Under the pieces are notes generated by a model. That model did no database searches, was not told the origin of the DNA, and saw only the letters and a program-made list of their open reading frames with translations. A stretch of DNA of 55,663 bases from an uncultured Acidaminococcus sp. (GTDB taxonomy: Bacteria > Bacillota > Negativicutes > Acidaminococcales > Acidaminococcaceae): assembly GCA_905213155.1 (NCBI GenBank), contig CAJMHI010000006.1:1-55663 (forward strand). Reading direction: 5' to 3'. The translations under genes and the position numbers were made by a program. The first letter of the stretch is position 1, and each line of letters starts with the position of its first letter. This document shows positions 47,174 to 55,653 of this stretch, piece by piece.

Positions 47174-47482
47174 ATGGCAGCCACAAAAACGGCGAATGTG
47201 AATGCAAGAATTGAGACGGGAATTAAGCAAAAAGCAGAAGCTATCCTGGCACGCATGGGACTACCACGCTCCGTAGCCATTGATATGTTTTACCGGCAAA
47301 TTATCTATACCAACGGAATTCCATTTCCAGTAACTATTCCACGAGGACTTCCCGCAAGAGACAGTATGACGGATGATGAATTTGATGCCATGATGGAGAC
47401 CGGTCTTGCCCAGGCAAAGGCAAATCGTTCCTTAGATTCCGGAGAAGTTTTTGCAAAGCTGCGTGCGCGGGGTAACCAATGA
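47174..47482 (+). CDS. RelB/DinJ family antitoxin
   Basis: 102 residues: N-terminal ribbon-helix-helix-type DNA-binding part (TANVNARIETGIKQKAEAIL, then ARMGLPRSVAIDMFYRQII) and a C-terminal toxin-binding tail, the DinJ layout. It has its own good promoter and GAAGGTG before the ATG. Its stop overlaps the start of the toxin gene (ATGA), the normal coupling, but the toxin is a 24-codon stub, so the antitoxin is orphaned. It could still repress its own promoter or neutralise a related toxin elsewhere. Confidence 0.85.
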   Translation: MAATKTANVNARIETGIKQKAEAILARMGLPRSVAIDMFYRQIIYTNGIPFPVTIPRGLPARDSMTDDEFDAMMETGLAQAKANRSLDSGEVFAKLRARGNQ

Positions 47483-47553
47483 AAGAATACAGCGTCCGGT
47501 TTACTACACAGGCACAGGAACAACTCCAGGAAATTGACACATATATGCTGTAA
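47479..47553 (+). pseudogene. Truncated RelE/ParE-family toxin
   Basis: Starts at the overlapping ATG with MKEYSVRFTTQAQEQLQEID, the usual beginning of a RelE/ParE-type mRNA interferase or gyrase toxin, but ends after 24 codons at TAA. Catalytic C-terminal residues are missing. The break point runs straight into an unrelated small-protein locus, so a deletion rather than a point mutation is likely. Confidence 0.75.
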
Positions 47554-47565
47554 AGCTGGTATAAT
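47534..47565 (+). promoter_or_regulatory. Promoter inside the toxin stub
   Basis: Consensus TTGACA (47534-47539) and extended -10 TGGTATAAT (47557-47565), with a long 20-base spacer; it would read the 89-residue gene downstream. Confidence 0.5.
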
Positions 47566-47614
47566 GAACAAAATCAAGAATATAAGATACGCAGTAGGAA
47601 GGGGGCGCTACAAT

Positions 47615-47884
47615 ATGATGTACCCCTATATGACGCTAAATGACAATACCGAAATTACGCATTCCAAACTTCAGGAAGATGGGACCGTAAAAGTCTATAT
47701 TGAGACGCCATGTTATGGAGGCTTTCAATGTGCTACCTGCATTCTTCCTGAGTACCGGTGGGAGGATATCCAGGGGTATTCTGTAGCGCAAATGAAAGAG
47801 TTTGATGCTTTCGTTCACCATAATGCCCACTTAATCATGCAGCTGGCTGCAGAAGGAGGATTTCTACATGCCACAGCTGTTTAG
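47615..47884 (+). CDS. Hypothetical protein, 89 residues
   Basis: I do not recognise a named family. MMYPYMTLNDNTEITHSKLQ then VYIETPCYGGFQCATCILPE, YRWEDIQGYSVAQMKEF and AHLIMQLAAEGGF. It looks like a compact soluble alpha/beta protein with two cysteines spaced C-x-x-C (CATC). ATG 47615 has AGGAAGGGGG 9 bases upstream; an in-frame ATG at 47534 is inside the toxin stub. It overlaps the start of a broken DUF4160 gene by 17 bases, so the two were probably a pair, and such pairs are often toxin-antitoxin-like. It appears intact. Confidence 0.6.
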   Translation: MMYPYMTLNDNTEITHSKLQEDGTVKVYIETPCYGGFQCATCILPEYRWEDIQGYSVAQMKEFDAFVHHNAHLIMQLAAEGGFLHATAV

Positions 47885-47997
47885 AATGGGCCCTTATGTG
47901 ATTTATTTCTGGTCCAAGTCGTGTGTTAAATCTTCTGCTGCGGGCCATTGAAGCCAATAGCCAGATGATTATGCAAAGTTGGGAAAAGCATTTTTGA
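47868..47997 (+). pseudogene. Broken DUF4160 gene
   Basis: Frame 1 starts MPQLFRMGPYVIYFWS, the beginning of a DUF4160 protein, and stops at 47949-47951. A second frame continues with IEANSQMIMQSWEKHF, the usual DUF4160 end, and stops at 47995-47997. The middle, which holds the conserved histidines, is missing, so this is a deletion plus frameshift. Confidence 0.7.
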
Positions 47998-48065
47998 GAA
48001 ATAGCATTCTATTGTTGAGTTGGGTGTGGGTGTCTAAAATTGCCCGCACCCCCAAAGTCAAAAGG

Positions 48066-48485
48066 AAAGATACTTGGTTTTTGTATTTCTCCCCCAAATG
48101 TACAGAAGCAGAACGAAAGGAGCTGGCCATGAAAAATAATGCCATCAAAAAGGCGATTGACTACGAAGACCTGTTTCATGGCAACAAAGACCTTTGGTAT
48201 GCCTATGAACAAAATGAAAAAGCGATACGTGACTATAATTCCTTGATGGATACCAGTAGAAGAGAAGGCTTGGAAGTGGGTAGAAAAGAAGGCGAAGCCA
48301 TTGGAGAAAGGCGAGGTAGAAAAGAAGGCAGGGCAGAAGGCGCTGCCGAAGCTACGGTGAATTTTGCTCTCTCGTTACTAGAGGATAAGACTCCTCTTGC
48401 CAAGATCGCCCAATGGACAAACCTGCCGGAAGAGAAAATCCGCCGGATTGCCAAGGAACATGGGCTGGAGATTGATAGAGAATAG
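48066..48485 (+). pseudogene. C-terminal remnant of an Rpn/PD-(D/E)XK transposase-family protein
   Basis: The residues KDTWFLYFSPKCTEAERKEL, then NNAIKKAIDY, KAIRDYNSLMDTSRREGLEV and a run of Gly-Arg-Lys-Glu repeats match the C-terminal half of Rpn/PDDEXK_2 family proteins, which end in such EGxxEG repeats. The nuclease domain is gone. The frame is open from 47979 but the first 29 codons look like unrelated sequence. An internal ATG at 48129 has a good AAAGGAG site, so a 118-residue fragment could still be made. It ends before a terminator. Confidence 0.65.
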
Positions 48486-48503
48486 TTTCATGGTGTGCGA
48501 ATC

Positions 48504-48540
48504 AAGCACTTGCTTAAGCGGCAGGTGCTTTTGCTTTTTT
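48504..48540 (+). terminator. Terminator after the Rpn remnant
   Basis: AAGCACTTGC (48504-48513) / GCAGGTGCTT (48521-48530), one G-T pair, then TTGCTTTTTT. It insulates the cas operon. Confidence 0.8.
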
Positions 48541-48695
48541 GAATGGTCCGCCGAGCTCACTCACGAAACCATGATCTTTAAATAGGTATTGTAAAAAGTC
48601 TATTCCTCCAGTATGATAAATGTGTTAAGGCCAAGATTAATCCTGGTACAAAAGCTATGTGTGATGTGGCAAAAAATGGATGGGCCAGGAATGTT

Positions 48696-48704
48696 TGGTA
48701 TAAT
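48696..48704 (+). promoter_or_regulatory. cas operon promoter (extended -10)
   Basis: TGGTATAAT, 35 bases before cas3; no clear -35. About 200 bases between the Rpn terminator and cas3 hold no gene and no CRISPR repeats. Confidence 0.55.
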
Positions 48705-48739
48705 TATTGTGTTAAAAGCTGCTTGGGGTTATAAATACA

Positions 48740-51490
48740 ATGAAATTATCTGAAAAAACAAAGAAGTTATGGGGGAAGAAATCTCTTGTAGAGGGACGAG
48801 CTACGTGGCTCCCGCTTTTGGCACATTTATTAGATACAAAGAACACAATTCTTTGGCTCTTTCATCACTGGTTGTCCGATGGGCAACGAAAAGTATTGGA
48901 GGGGGCCCTTTCTTCTGATGAGGTTGAACAACTGGTAATATTTTTAGGGTATATCCATGATATTGGGAAAGCGACCCCGGCGTTTCAAGGCAAACACTCT
49001 TATGTGTATGGTGAGTCCTTAGACGAAGCGTTATGGGACAAATTGGTTATGGCTGGTTTTGAGGGGATGGGGAAATTAGACTTACCCAATGCCAATAATT
49101 CACCCCATAACCGGGCTGGAGAGGCTATCTTAGAATATGGGGGATTGCACAAAACAGTAGCGGCTATTATTGGAGGGCATCATGGTCAGCCAGAAAGCCA
49201 GATCCCTAGGACGCAGCTAAGTGGATTTGCCTCTAATTATTGGCAAACACAAAGACCTTCTCCCCTTCAGGCTCACTGGAAAACTGTACAACAAGAACTC
49301 ATCGGATATGGATTGGAATTATCTGGGTTTAAAAGTCTGTCGGATATACCAGCAATTACCCAGCCCCAGGCTGTTTTATTAACGGGTTTACTTATTATGG
49401 CAGATTGGGTAGCTTCTAGCGAATATTTGAATGGTGATCCCGCAAAGCCGATGTTCCCTCTTATCGATATAGAACAAACTTTTGACGACATAGATATTGA
49501 AGCACGATATCAGAGGGCTATTATGACCTGGTTGCAGGAAGATGTGTGGATACCAGAAAAAGTAGTAAATATCCCGGCCCATTATAAAAAACGATGGGGA
49601 TTTTCACCTCGTTCAGTGCAGAAGAAAATGTTAGAAGCAATCGGACAAGCCGAGGATCCGGGTATCCTTATTATGGAGGCTCCTATGGGAGTTGGAAAAA
49701 CAGAAATTGCATTGACGGCTGCCGAGCAGCTTGCTTTTCAAAGCGGGCGGACAGGAGTTTATATGGGGCTCCCAACGCAAGCTACTAGTAATGCCATGTT
49801 TGATCGTGTCAAAAGCTGGATTGAAAAAATCGGGGAGGAAGAGGGAAAGAATCTTTCTATACGATTGATGCATGGCAAAGCACAATTTAACTCCTCTTTT
49901 TCTAATCTGCCAAAGGCAGCGAATATTAACCAGGACGAAGGCGGCGGGGCCGTAACTGTTAACGCATGGTTCGCTGGGAAAAAGTCTGTGCTAGAAGAAT
50001 TTACGGTAGGAACGATTGACCACTTGTTACTGATGGGGCTTAAACAGCGGCACTTATTTCTTAAACATCTAGGGTTCAGCAATAAGGTGGTCATCGTTGA
50101 CGAGGTGCATGCCTATGATGCCTATATGTCTTCCTATCTTGACAAAGTATTGGAATGGCTGGGGACCTATCATGTGCCTGTTGTGCTCTTATCAGCCACG
50201 TTGCCACAAAATCGTAGAAATGAATTGCTGCAAGCGTATTCTTCAGGAAAATATGGCGCTGAAGAATTTGTAGCTGTTTCTGGCTGGGAAGATAATCAGG
50301 CGTATCCATTATTGAGTATCTTGGATGGAAACAGGCTGCAACAGTTTTCAGATTTTACCAAATTACCGTCAAAGGATATCCAAATTTTCCGGATAGAAGC
50401 AGATGAACAAACCGTAATGGATAGGGTACTTAGCAAAATCTCAAAAGGAGGCATTGCCGGAATTATTGTAAATACTGTAAAGCGGGCACAAAAAATGGCA
50501 TTGCTAGTCCCCGAGGAGATTCCTACGATTATTTTGCATTCAGCTTTTTTAGCAACGGATAGAGCTAAACTGGAAATGGAATTACAAAAGAAAATCGGAA
50601 AAGATGGGAATAGACCGGAAAGATTGATTGTTATAGGCACACAGGTCTTGGAACAATCCTTAGATATAGATTTTGATGTATTATTCACAGATATTGCTCC
50701 GATGGACTTAATTTTGCAAAGGATAGGGCGACTCCATCGCCATAAAATACCCCGGCCGACAGCTTTTGAAACGCCTCAAGTTTATATTATGGGGGCTGAA
50801 AATTTCGGAGTTTACGGGGAGGCCAATGAGGCTATTTATGAAAAGTACTTTTTGATGAAAACGGATAGCCTTTTGAAAAAGACGATCAATATCCCGGAAG
50901 ATATTTCTTCCCTAGTCCAGAAAACATATGCTGAGAAAGTAGAAAAGGACGCTGCAATGAGAGTTTCCCAAGAACAATGTGAGCAGCATCGAGATAAGGC
51001 TAAATGTAAAGCACAGGACTTCCAAATTGATAAGCCGCGGAACGCCAAGTCTATTCATGGCTGGCTGGATTGGGCACAACAAGGTTTGGGGCAAAATGAA
51101 ATTAGAGGCCAGGCAACGGTTCGGGATATTAAAGAAACGCTTGAAATTATTTTGTTGCAAAAAACCAAGGAAGAATACTTTTTACTGGATGGAATAAAGA
51201 TTGCGGATTTACCCCCTTATGAAAAAGAACAGCGTATTGCCCGCCAGGTAATACGTCTGCCAGCAGCTCTTACACCTGAGTATAAAATGGATGCTATCAT
51301 CCATGAACTAGAGACAAGAACAAGAAAAGAATTCAGAGACTGGCAAAATAGTGTCTGGTTAAAAGGAGAACTTGCCCTTGTCTTAGATGAACATAAAAGA
51401 ACTAATTTTGAGGGATGGCGACTTCAGTATTCTGATAAAATAGGCTTATGCTACAAAAAGGAGGAAGATGGTGAAGGAACAGCACTTTAA
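48740..51490 (+). CDS. cas3: Type I-E CRISPR helicase-nuclease Cas3
   Basis: Recruited by Cascade to degrade target DNA. 916 residues: N-terminal HD nuclease with H73-D74 in YIHDIGKATPAF and H147-H148 in GGHHGQPES; SF2 helicase with Walker A GVGKT (317-321), DEVH box (D454-H457), motif III SATLP and motif VI QRIGRLHRH; a C-terminal domain after about 800. The whole active set is present. The ribosome site is weak (GGGGTT). The gene overlaps casA by 23 bases. Codon use and base composition are more AT-rich than the core genes, suggesting horizontal transfer. Confidence 0.95.
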   Translation: MKLSEKTKKLWGKKSLVEGRATWLPLLAHLLDTKNTILWLFHHWLSDGQRKVLEGALSSDEVEQLVIFLGYIHDIGKATPAFQGKHSYVYGESLDEALWDKLVMAGFEGMGKLDLPNANNSPHNRAGEAILEYGGLHKTVAAIIGGHHGQPESQIPRTQLSGFASNYWQTQRPSPLQAHWKTVQQELIGYGLELSGFKSLSDIPAITQPQAVLLTGLLIMADWVASSEYLNGDPAKPMFPLIDIEQTFDDIDIEARYQRAIMTWLQEDVWIPEKVVNIPAHYKKRWGFSPRSVQKKMLEAIGQAEDPGILIMEAPMGVGKTEIALTAAEQLAFQSGRTGVYMGLPTQATSNAMFDRVKSWIEKIGEEEGKNLSIRLMHGKAQFNSSFSNLPKAANINQDEGGGAVTVNAWFAGKKSVLEEFTVGTIDHLLLMGLKQRHLFLKHLGFSNKVVIVDEVHAYDAYMSSYLDKVLEWLGTYHVPVVLLSATLPQNRRNELLQAYSSGKYGAEEFVAVSGWEDNQAYPLLSILDGNRLQQFSDFTKLPSKDIQIFRIEADEQTVMDRVLSKISKGGIAGIIVNTVKRAQKMALLVPEEIPTIILHSAFLATDRAKLEMELQKKIGKDGNRPERLIVIGTQVLEQSLDIDFDVLFTDIAPMDLILQRIGRLHRHKIPRPTAFETPQVYIMGAENFGVYGEANEAIYEKYFLMKTDSLLKKTINIPEDISSLVQKTYAEKVEKDAAMRVSQEQCEQHRDKAKCKAQDFQIDKPRNAKSIHGWLDWAQQGLGQNEIRGQATVRDIKETLEIILLQKTKEEYFLLDGIKIADLPPYEKEQRIARQVIRLPAALTPEYKMDAIIHELETRTRKEFRDWQNSVWLKGELALVLDEHKRTNFEGWRLQYSDKIGLCYKKEEDGEGTAL

Positions 51491-53174
51491 TTTGCTTAGT
51501 GAGCCCTGGATTAAAGTCATTGATGCCCAAAATAATCAGGAGATTACGGTATCACTACAAGACGTCTTCAGAAATGCATCTAATTACCGACAATTAGCAG
51601 GGGATATGCGTTCCCAGGATTTGGCGATCCTGCGATTTTTGTTGGCGATTTTAACAACGGTGTATAGCCATGTTGACAGTAAGGGGAAAGAGTATACATG
51701 GCTCAAAAGAGATAGTACTTCCGGGTGCCTGCTGTTGAAGGAAAGGGCGGATTTGGAAGATATTAAGGAACAGCTGCTTGCCACATGGAAAGAACTATAT
51801 GAACAGGGACACTTCACATCGGCGGTGGGAGAGTATCTGGAAGCGTATAGAGATCGTTTTGACATGTTTGGGGAAGCTCCTTTTTATCAAGTGCCTAGAG
51901 ACGTGTATGATAGCGTCGCCACGAAGAAAGTGGCAACGGGAAAAGGGACAGTAGCAGTAAAGCAAATCAATAGACTGATTTCGGAGAGCAACAACAGTCC
52001 TGCCATCTTTGCGCCCAGAGTAGGAACTAGTAAAAACAATATGATGATACCAGAACTAGTTCGCTGGTTGATTACGTATCAAAATTTTACTGGGGTAACT
52101 GATAAAACGAAAGTTGATGTGAAAGAGAAGTATTCGGTGTCATCCGGCTGGCTTTATGGCATTGACCCTGTATTGGTAAAGGGGGATACGCTCTTTGAGA
52201 CATTACTGCTCAATCTGATCTTATATCCTGATAAAGAAACAGAAATCCTACAATATCCTGTCTGGGAATTTGAAGATATAGCAGAATATATCAAGCTAAG
52301 ATTGGAAGGTCTGCCCCCATCAAATCTTTCAGAGCTATATACTGTTTGGGCGCGAATTATTTATATTGAGCGGGAAAAGGCAGGTTTCAAAATCTTTGCA
52401 TGTGGGTTACCCAAGATTGATAATGCCAATGCTTTTATAGAACCCATGACCACATGGAAGTATGATCACAAAGAAAGGGAGTTTAAGCCTAGAACTAAAT
52501 GGATAAAATCAATCGGAAAAAGTATGTGGCGAAATTTTGGACAATATGTAGGTATAGAGGATACGGAAGGAACTGCGGGATCAGAACCAGGCATTGTAAA
52601 ATGGCTGAATCACTTAAAGAATGAAGAAATCCTTCCTTCTGGGAAATTGCTGCATTTACAAACGATAGGGATGATAAGCGATGGGAATGCTACCTCACAA
52701 TCCCCAGTGGCGGAAGTGTGTGATGACCTCTTGATTCGTGCTGGGGTATTATTTGATCATAATGAGGACCATGCTCCTTCCTGCTGGCCAGTCCGCATTG
52801 AGGCAACGATTCAGCTGACGCAAAACGTGGGGGAAGCATTTTGGAGATTTGGTCGCAATTGGGCCCTGCTTCGTGGCTTGGGAGATGGTGCTTCTGGATT
52901 TGCCAATTCTGTAATAGCTCGTTACTATGACCGTCTAAACAAACTATTTAGAGATTGGCTGGCGAGTCTGCGTGTTGAACAAGAGCCGGATGAGGAAATT
53001 GTACGATGGAAACAAATTTTACAGAGACAAACTGATATGCTAAGAGAGGAGCTGCTACAATCGGCAACCCCCCAAGATATGTGCGGGAAAAAAGAGAGAG
53101 AAGGGACTCTTTCGAAAAATATTTTCCTGCTAAATAATCAGTTGCAACGAAATATACGGAGACTTCTAGCGTGA
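51468..53174 (+). CDS. casA: Cascade large subunit CasA/Cse1
   Basis: Type I-E Cascade large subunit (Cas8e), recognises the PAM and recruits Cas3. 568 residues with the diagnostic start FNLLSEPWIKVIDAQ, the YRQLAGDMRSQDLAILRFLL stretch and the long helical C-terminal bundle. AAGGAGGA precedes it; ATG 51468 or GTG 51471 are both possible, the latter better spaced. It overlaps cas3 and its own last codon overlaps the leader of casB. Confidence 0.93.
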   Translation: MVKEQHFNLLSEPWIKVIDAQNNQEITVSLQDVFRNASNYRQLAGDMRSQDLAILRFLLAILTTVYSHVDSKGKEYTWLKRDSTSGCLLLKERADLEDIKEQLLATWKELYEQGHFTSAVGEYLEAYRDRFDMFGEAPFYQVPRDVYDSVATKKVATGKGTVAVKQINRLISESNNSPAIFAPRVGTSKNNMMIPELVRWLITYQNFTGVTDKTKVDVKEKYSVSSGWLYGIDPVLVKGDTLFETLLLNLILYPDKETEILQYPVWEFEDIAEYIKLRLEGLPPSNLSELYTVWARIIYIEREKAGFKIFACGLPKIDNANAFIEPMTTWKYDHKEREFKPRTKWIKSIGKSMWRNFGQYVGIEDTEGTAGSEPGIVKWLNHLKNEEILPSGKLLHLQTIGMISDGNATSQSPVAEVCDDLLIRAGVLFDHNEDHAPSCWPVRIEATIQLTQNVGEAFWRFGRNWALLRGLGDGASGFANSVIARYYDRLNKLFRDWLASLRVEQEPDEEIVRWKQILQRQTDMLREELLQSATPQDMCGKKEREGTLSKNIFLLNNQLQRNIRRLLA

Positions 53175-53197
53175 GGAGTCAGGAAAGGAGCGTATGG

Positions 53198-53830
53198 ATG
53201 GCCAATGAGATTGCTAGTAAGACACAACGGATCATAAAGAAATTGTATGGAGATGGAAATCCAGACAAGGCTGTTTTGGCAAGCCTGCGAGCGGCAGAAA
53301 CAGTAACTAGTATGCGGGCGCGAGACGTATGGCCAGTGATGTTCTCTGAGATGGAGGGAAAGGACCTTAGCAACGATGCCCAGGGGACTCCTACTCGTGC
53401 AGAGATCGCAATTTATACTGCATTGCGTTGCTATGCGTTGGCCCAACAAGGCGTGGAGCAATCTGTGTATGCTTCGGCCTGGAATGCAAGAAAAGATTCG
53501 GATAAAAAGGAGAAAGGTGTCACGTTATTTCAGGCATTGTCCAGTATGAGACAGAAAGAAACAGATAGTACAGCGCTGGATAGAAGAGTACAGACTTTGT
53601 TATCTACTAGAAATTCATTCAGCGTGATTCGTTCTATCACCCAATTAGTCCAAATTATGAAATCGCGGCATCGGGACACAAAGGTTGACTATGCACAGCT
53701 TGCCCAAGATCTCTATTATTTTGGCCTAAGCTATGAGGCGGCTAATCGCATACGGCTTAAGTGGGGGCAGCAATATTATTGGCAAACTGCTAATGATGAG
53801 AAAAAGGATGAGGGAGAAGAAAATGACTAA
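53198..53830 (+). CDS. casB: Cascade small subunit CasB/Cse2
   Basis: Small all-helical subunit that stabilises the R-loop along the belly of Cascade. 210 residues (slightly longer than usual), beginning MANEIASKTQRIIKKLYGD. The ATG at 53198 has AGGAAAGGAG 7 bases upstream; an in-frame GTG at 53171 overlaps the casA stop and is the less likely start. The Cse2 core (RAAETVTSMRARDVWPVMF and the later LAQDLYYFGL) is recognisable. casC overlaps its last 8 bases. Confidence 0.9.
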   Translation: MANEIASKTQRIIKKLYGDGNPDKAVLASLRAAETVTSMRARDVWPVMFSEMEGKDLSNDAQGTPTRAEIAIYTALRCYALAQQGVEQSVYASAWNARKDSDKKEKGVTLFQALSSMRQKETDSTALDRRVQTLLSTRNSFSVIRSITQLVQIMKSRHRDTKVDYAQLAQDLYYFGLSYEAANRIRLKWGQQYYWQTANDEKKDEGEEND

Positions 53831-54932
53831 GGAAAATTTATATGTTGATATTCATGTATTACAAACTGTTCCATCTTCAAATATTAACAGGGATGATTCT
53901 GGAGCTCCCAAAACAGCACTTTATGGTGGAGTGATGCGTGCCCGGGTGTCTTCTCAAAGTTGGAAACGAGCTATTCGTAAGGCTTTTTGCGCAGAAAGCA
54001 ATGGAAAGGAGTGGCTGAATAGTTTTAGAACAAAGAAATTTCCTATGCTGTTAGCTGAAAAAGTTCAAGAAAAAATGCCCGGTGTAGGGGAAAAAGAGGC
54101 ACTGGAGAAATCCCTGGAGCTTTTAAAAGCAGCAGGAATCAAGGTATCAAAAGATAAAAATACAGGAGAACAGCTGACAGGTGCTTTAGTATTTGTGAGC
54201 GTTGGACAGTTGGAAAAGCTGGCAGACTATATCATTAACCATCCTGTTTTGCATGACGAAGATAAAAAAGCAATAAAAAATGGATTTAATGCAGCTTCTT
54301 CCTTGGACCTTGCATTGTTCGGCCGTATGGTGGCAGACGATCCAGAGCTAAATGTAGATGCAGCAGCGCAGGTAGCCCATGCGATTTCAACCCACGAAGT
54401 AATTCCAGAATTTGATTACTTTACAGGGCTGGACGATGTTCGGGCAGATGACACTGCTGGTGCGGCTATGCTTGGAACTATGGAGTACAACTCCTCTACA
54501 CTGTATCGGTATGCCAATGTCAATATGTATGAACTTGTACATAATCTCGGAAAAGAATTAGCTGATAAAGGCTTAGAGTTGTTTATTAAAGACTTTATCA
54601 TGAGCATGCCCACAGGCAAGCAAAACAGTTATGCCAATAAAACAGTGCCCCAGTATGTGCTGGTTACGCTGCGGAAAGACACGCCGGTCAACCTGGTTTC
54701 CGCTTTTGAGGAACCAGTGGAATCCCGGAATGGATATGTGATGCCTTCTATCAAGAAACTGGAAAAAGAATTCGAAAGCACTTGTCAATGGGTGGAAAAA
54801 CCGTTGCTTACCGTAGTGCTGACTGGAAAGGAAACAACGCTAGAGGCAAAGGCTACAAATTTACAAGCACTGCTGGATAAAGTGACCGACGGAATGAAAA
54901 GAGTGATGGCTGATGGATGTATTGACAATTAG
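53823..54932 (+). CDS. casC: Cascade backbone CasC/Cas7e
   Basis: Six copies bind the crRNA spacer and form the Cascade backbone. 369 residues: YVDIHVLQTVPSSNINRDD, KTALYGGVMRARVSSQSWKR and the STHEVIPEFDYFTGLDD stretch are diagnostic. ATG 53823 was chosen (GGGAGAAGAAA upstream); the longer open frame from 53733 is casB read in another frame. It overlaps casB by 8 bases and casD by 20. Confidence 0.95.
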   Translation: MTKENLYVDIHVLQTVPSSNINRDDSGAPKTALYGGVMRARVSSQSWKRAIRKAFCAESNGKEWLNSFRTKKFPMLLAEKVQEKMPGVGEKEALEKSLELLKAAGIKVSKDKNTGEQLTGALVFVSVGQLEKLADYIINHPVLHDEDKKAIKNGFNAASSLDLALFGRMVADDPELNVDAAAQVAHAISTHEVIPEFDYFTGLDDVRADDTAGAAMLGTMEYNSSTLYRYANVNMYELVHNLGKELADKGLELFIKDFIMSMPTGKQNSYANKTVPQYVLVTLRKDTPVNLVSAFEEPVESRNGYVMPSIKKLEKEFESTCQWVEKPLLTVVLTGKETTLEAKATNLQALLDKVTDGMKRVMADGCIDN

Positions 54933-55611
54933 GGTAAGTGCGCCTCTCCAATCCTATGGAAATCAAGCTACTTTTAATCGTCGCACCACCAATTACTATC
55001 CTACGAAGAGTGCGGTCATTGGACTTGTGGCAGCGAGCTTAGGACTTCGCAGGGAAGATGACCATATTCAGCGTTTGAATCAATTGGAGTATGCGGTACG
55101 TATTGACCAAGTAGGACTCATGATGACCGATTTTCAGACGGTTGAAACCGATCCTCAAAAGGAAACGCGAAAGATAACCTATCGGGAATATCTGCAGGAT
55201 TATGTCTATGCTATTGCTATCGGTAGTAGAGATAAGGAGTTAATCCAGGCCATTTCATATGCTCTTCTGCATCCCAAATTCCAACTTTACTGGGGACGCA
55301 GGTCCAATCCGCCCGCAGGCATTTTGCAAACACAAATATTCGAAGATACGGACCCCATCGCTGTACTGACCCATTCATTACCGTGGCAAGCTTCCCTTTG
55401 GTATCAAAGACGACTGCAGAAAGATACGTTTGAAGCAGAATTGATAGCAGACAGTGCTCTTTTACCCCAAATTCCATGTACGATGACAAAGGATTTAGTA
55501 GGGTCTTTTGATCAGCGGAATCGGTATCATGTTTATAGGGGTGTGGCGAAAACTAGAGTCACGCTGCAAAATCCATGGTATCAGAATCATGATATTATGG
55601 CATATCTGTAA
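54913..55611 (+). CDS. casD: Cascade subunit CasD/Cas5e
   Basis: RAMP-type subunit that binds the 5' handle of the crRNA. 232 residues: LTIRVSAPLQSYGNQATFNR start, YPTKSAVIGLVAASLGL, and the DFQTVE and YREYLQDYVYAIAI segments typical of Cas5e, then PPAGILQTQIFE. It starts inside casC. The next gene should be casE, but only a nine-codon frame follows before the window ends. Confidence 0.94.
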   Translation: MDVLTIRVSAPLQSYGNQATFNRRTTNYYPTKSAVIGLVAASLGLRREDDHIQRLNQLEYAVRIDQVGLMMTDFQTVETDPQKETRKITYREYLQDYVYAIAIGSRDKELIQAISYALLHPKFQLYWGRRSNPPAGILQTQIFEDTDPIAVLTHSLPWQASLWYQRRLQKDTFEAELIADSALLPQIPCTMTKDLVGSFDQRNRYHVYRGVAKTRVTLQNPWYQNHDIMAYL

Positions 55612-55623
55612 AGGAGACCAGCT

Positions 55624-55653
55624 ATGAAAAATCAAGCAAAATTTAGCCCATAA
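55624..55653 (+). other. Nine-codon frame where casE should start
   Basis: AAGGAGACC followed 4 bases later by ATG, the position expected for casE (cas6e), but the frame reads MKNQAKFSP and stops at TAA 55651-55653. It does not resemble a Cas6e start. Either casE is disrupted here, or it begins beyond the window edge. Confidence 0.4.
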
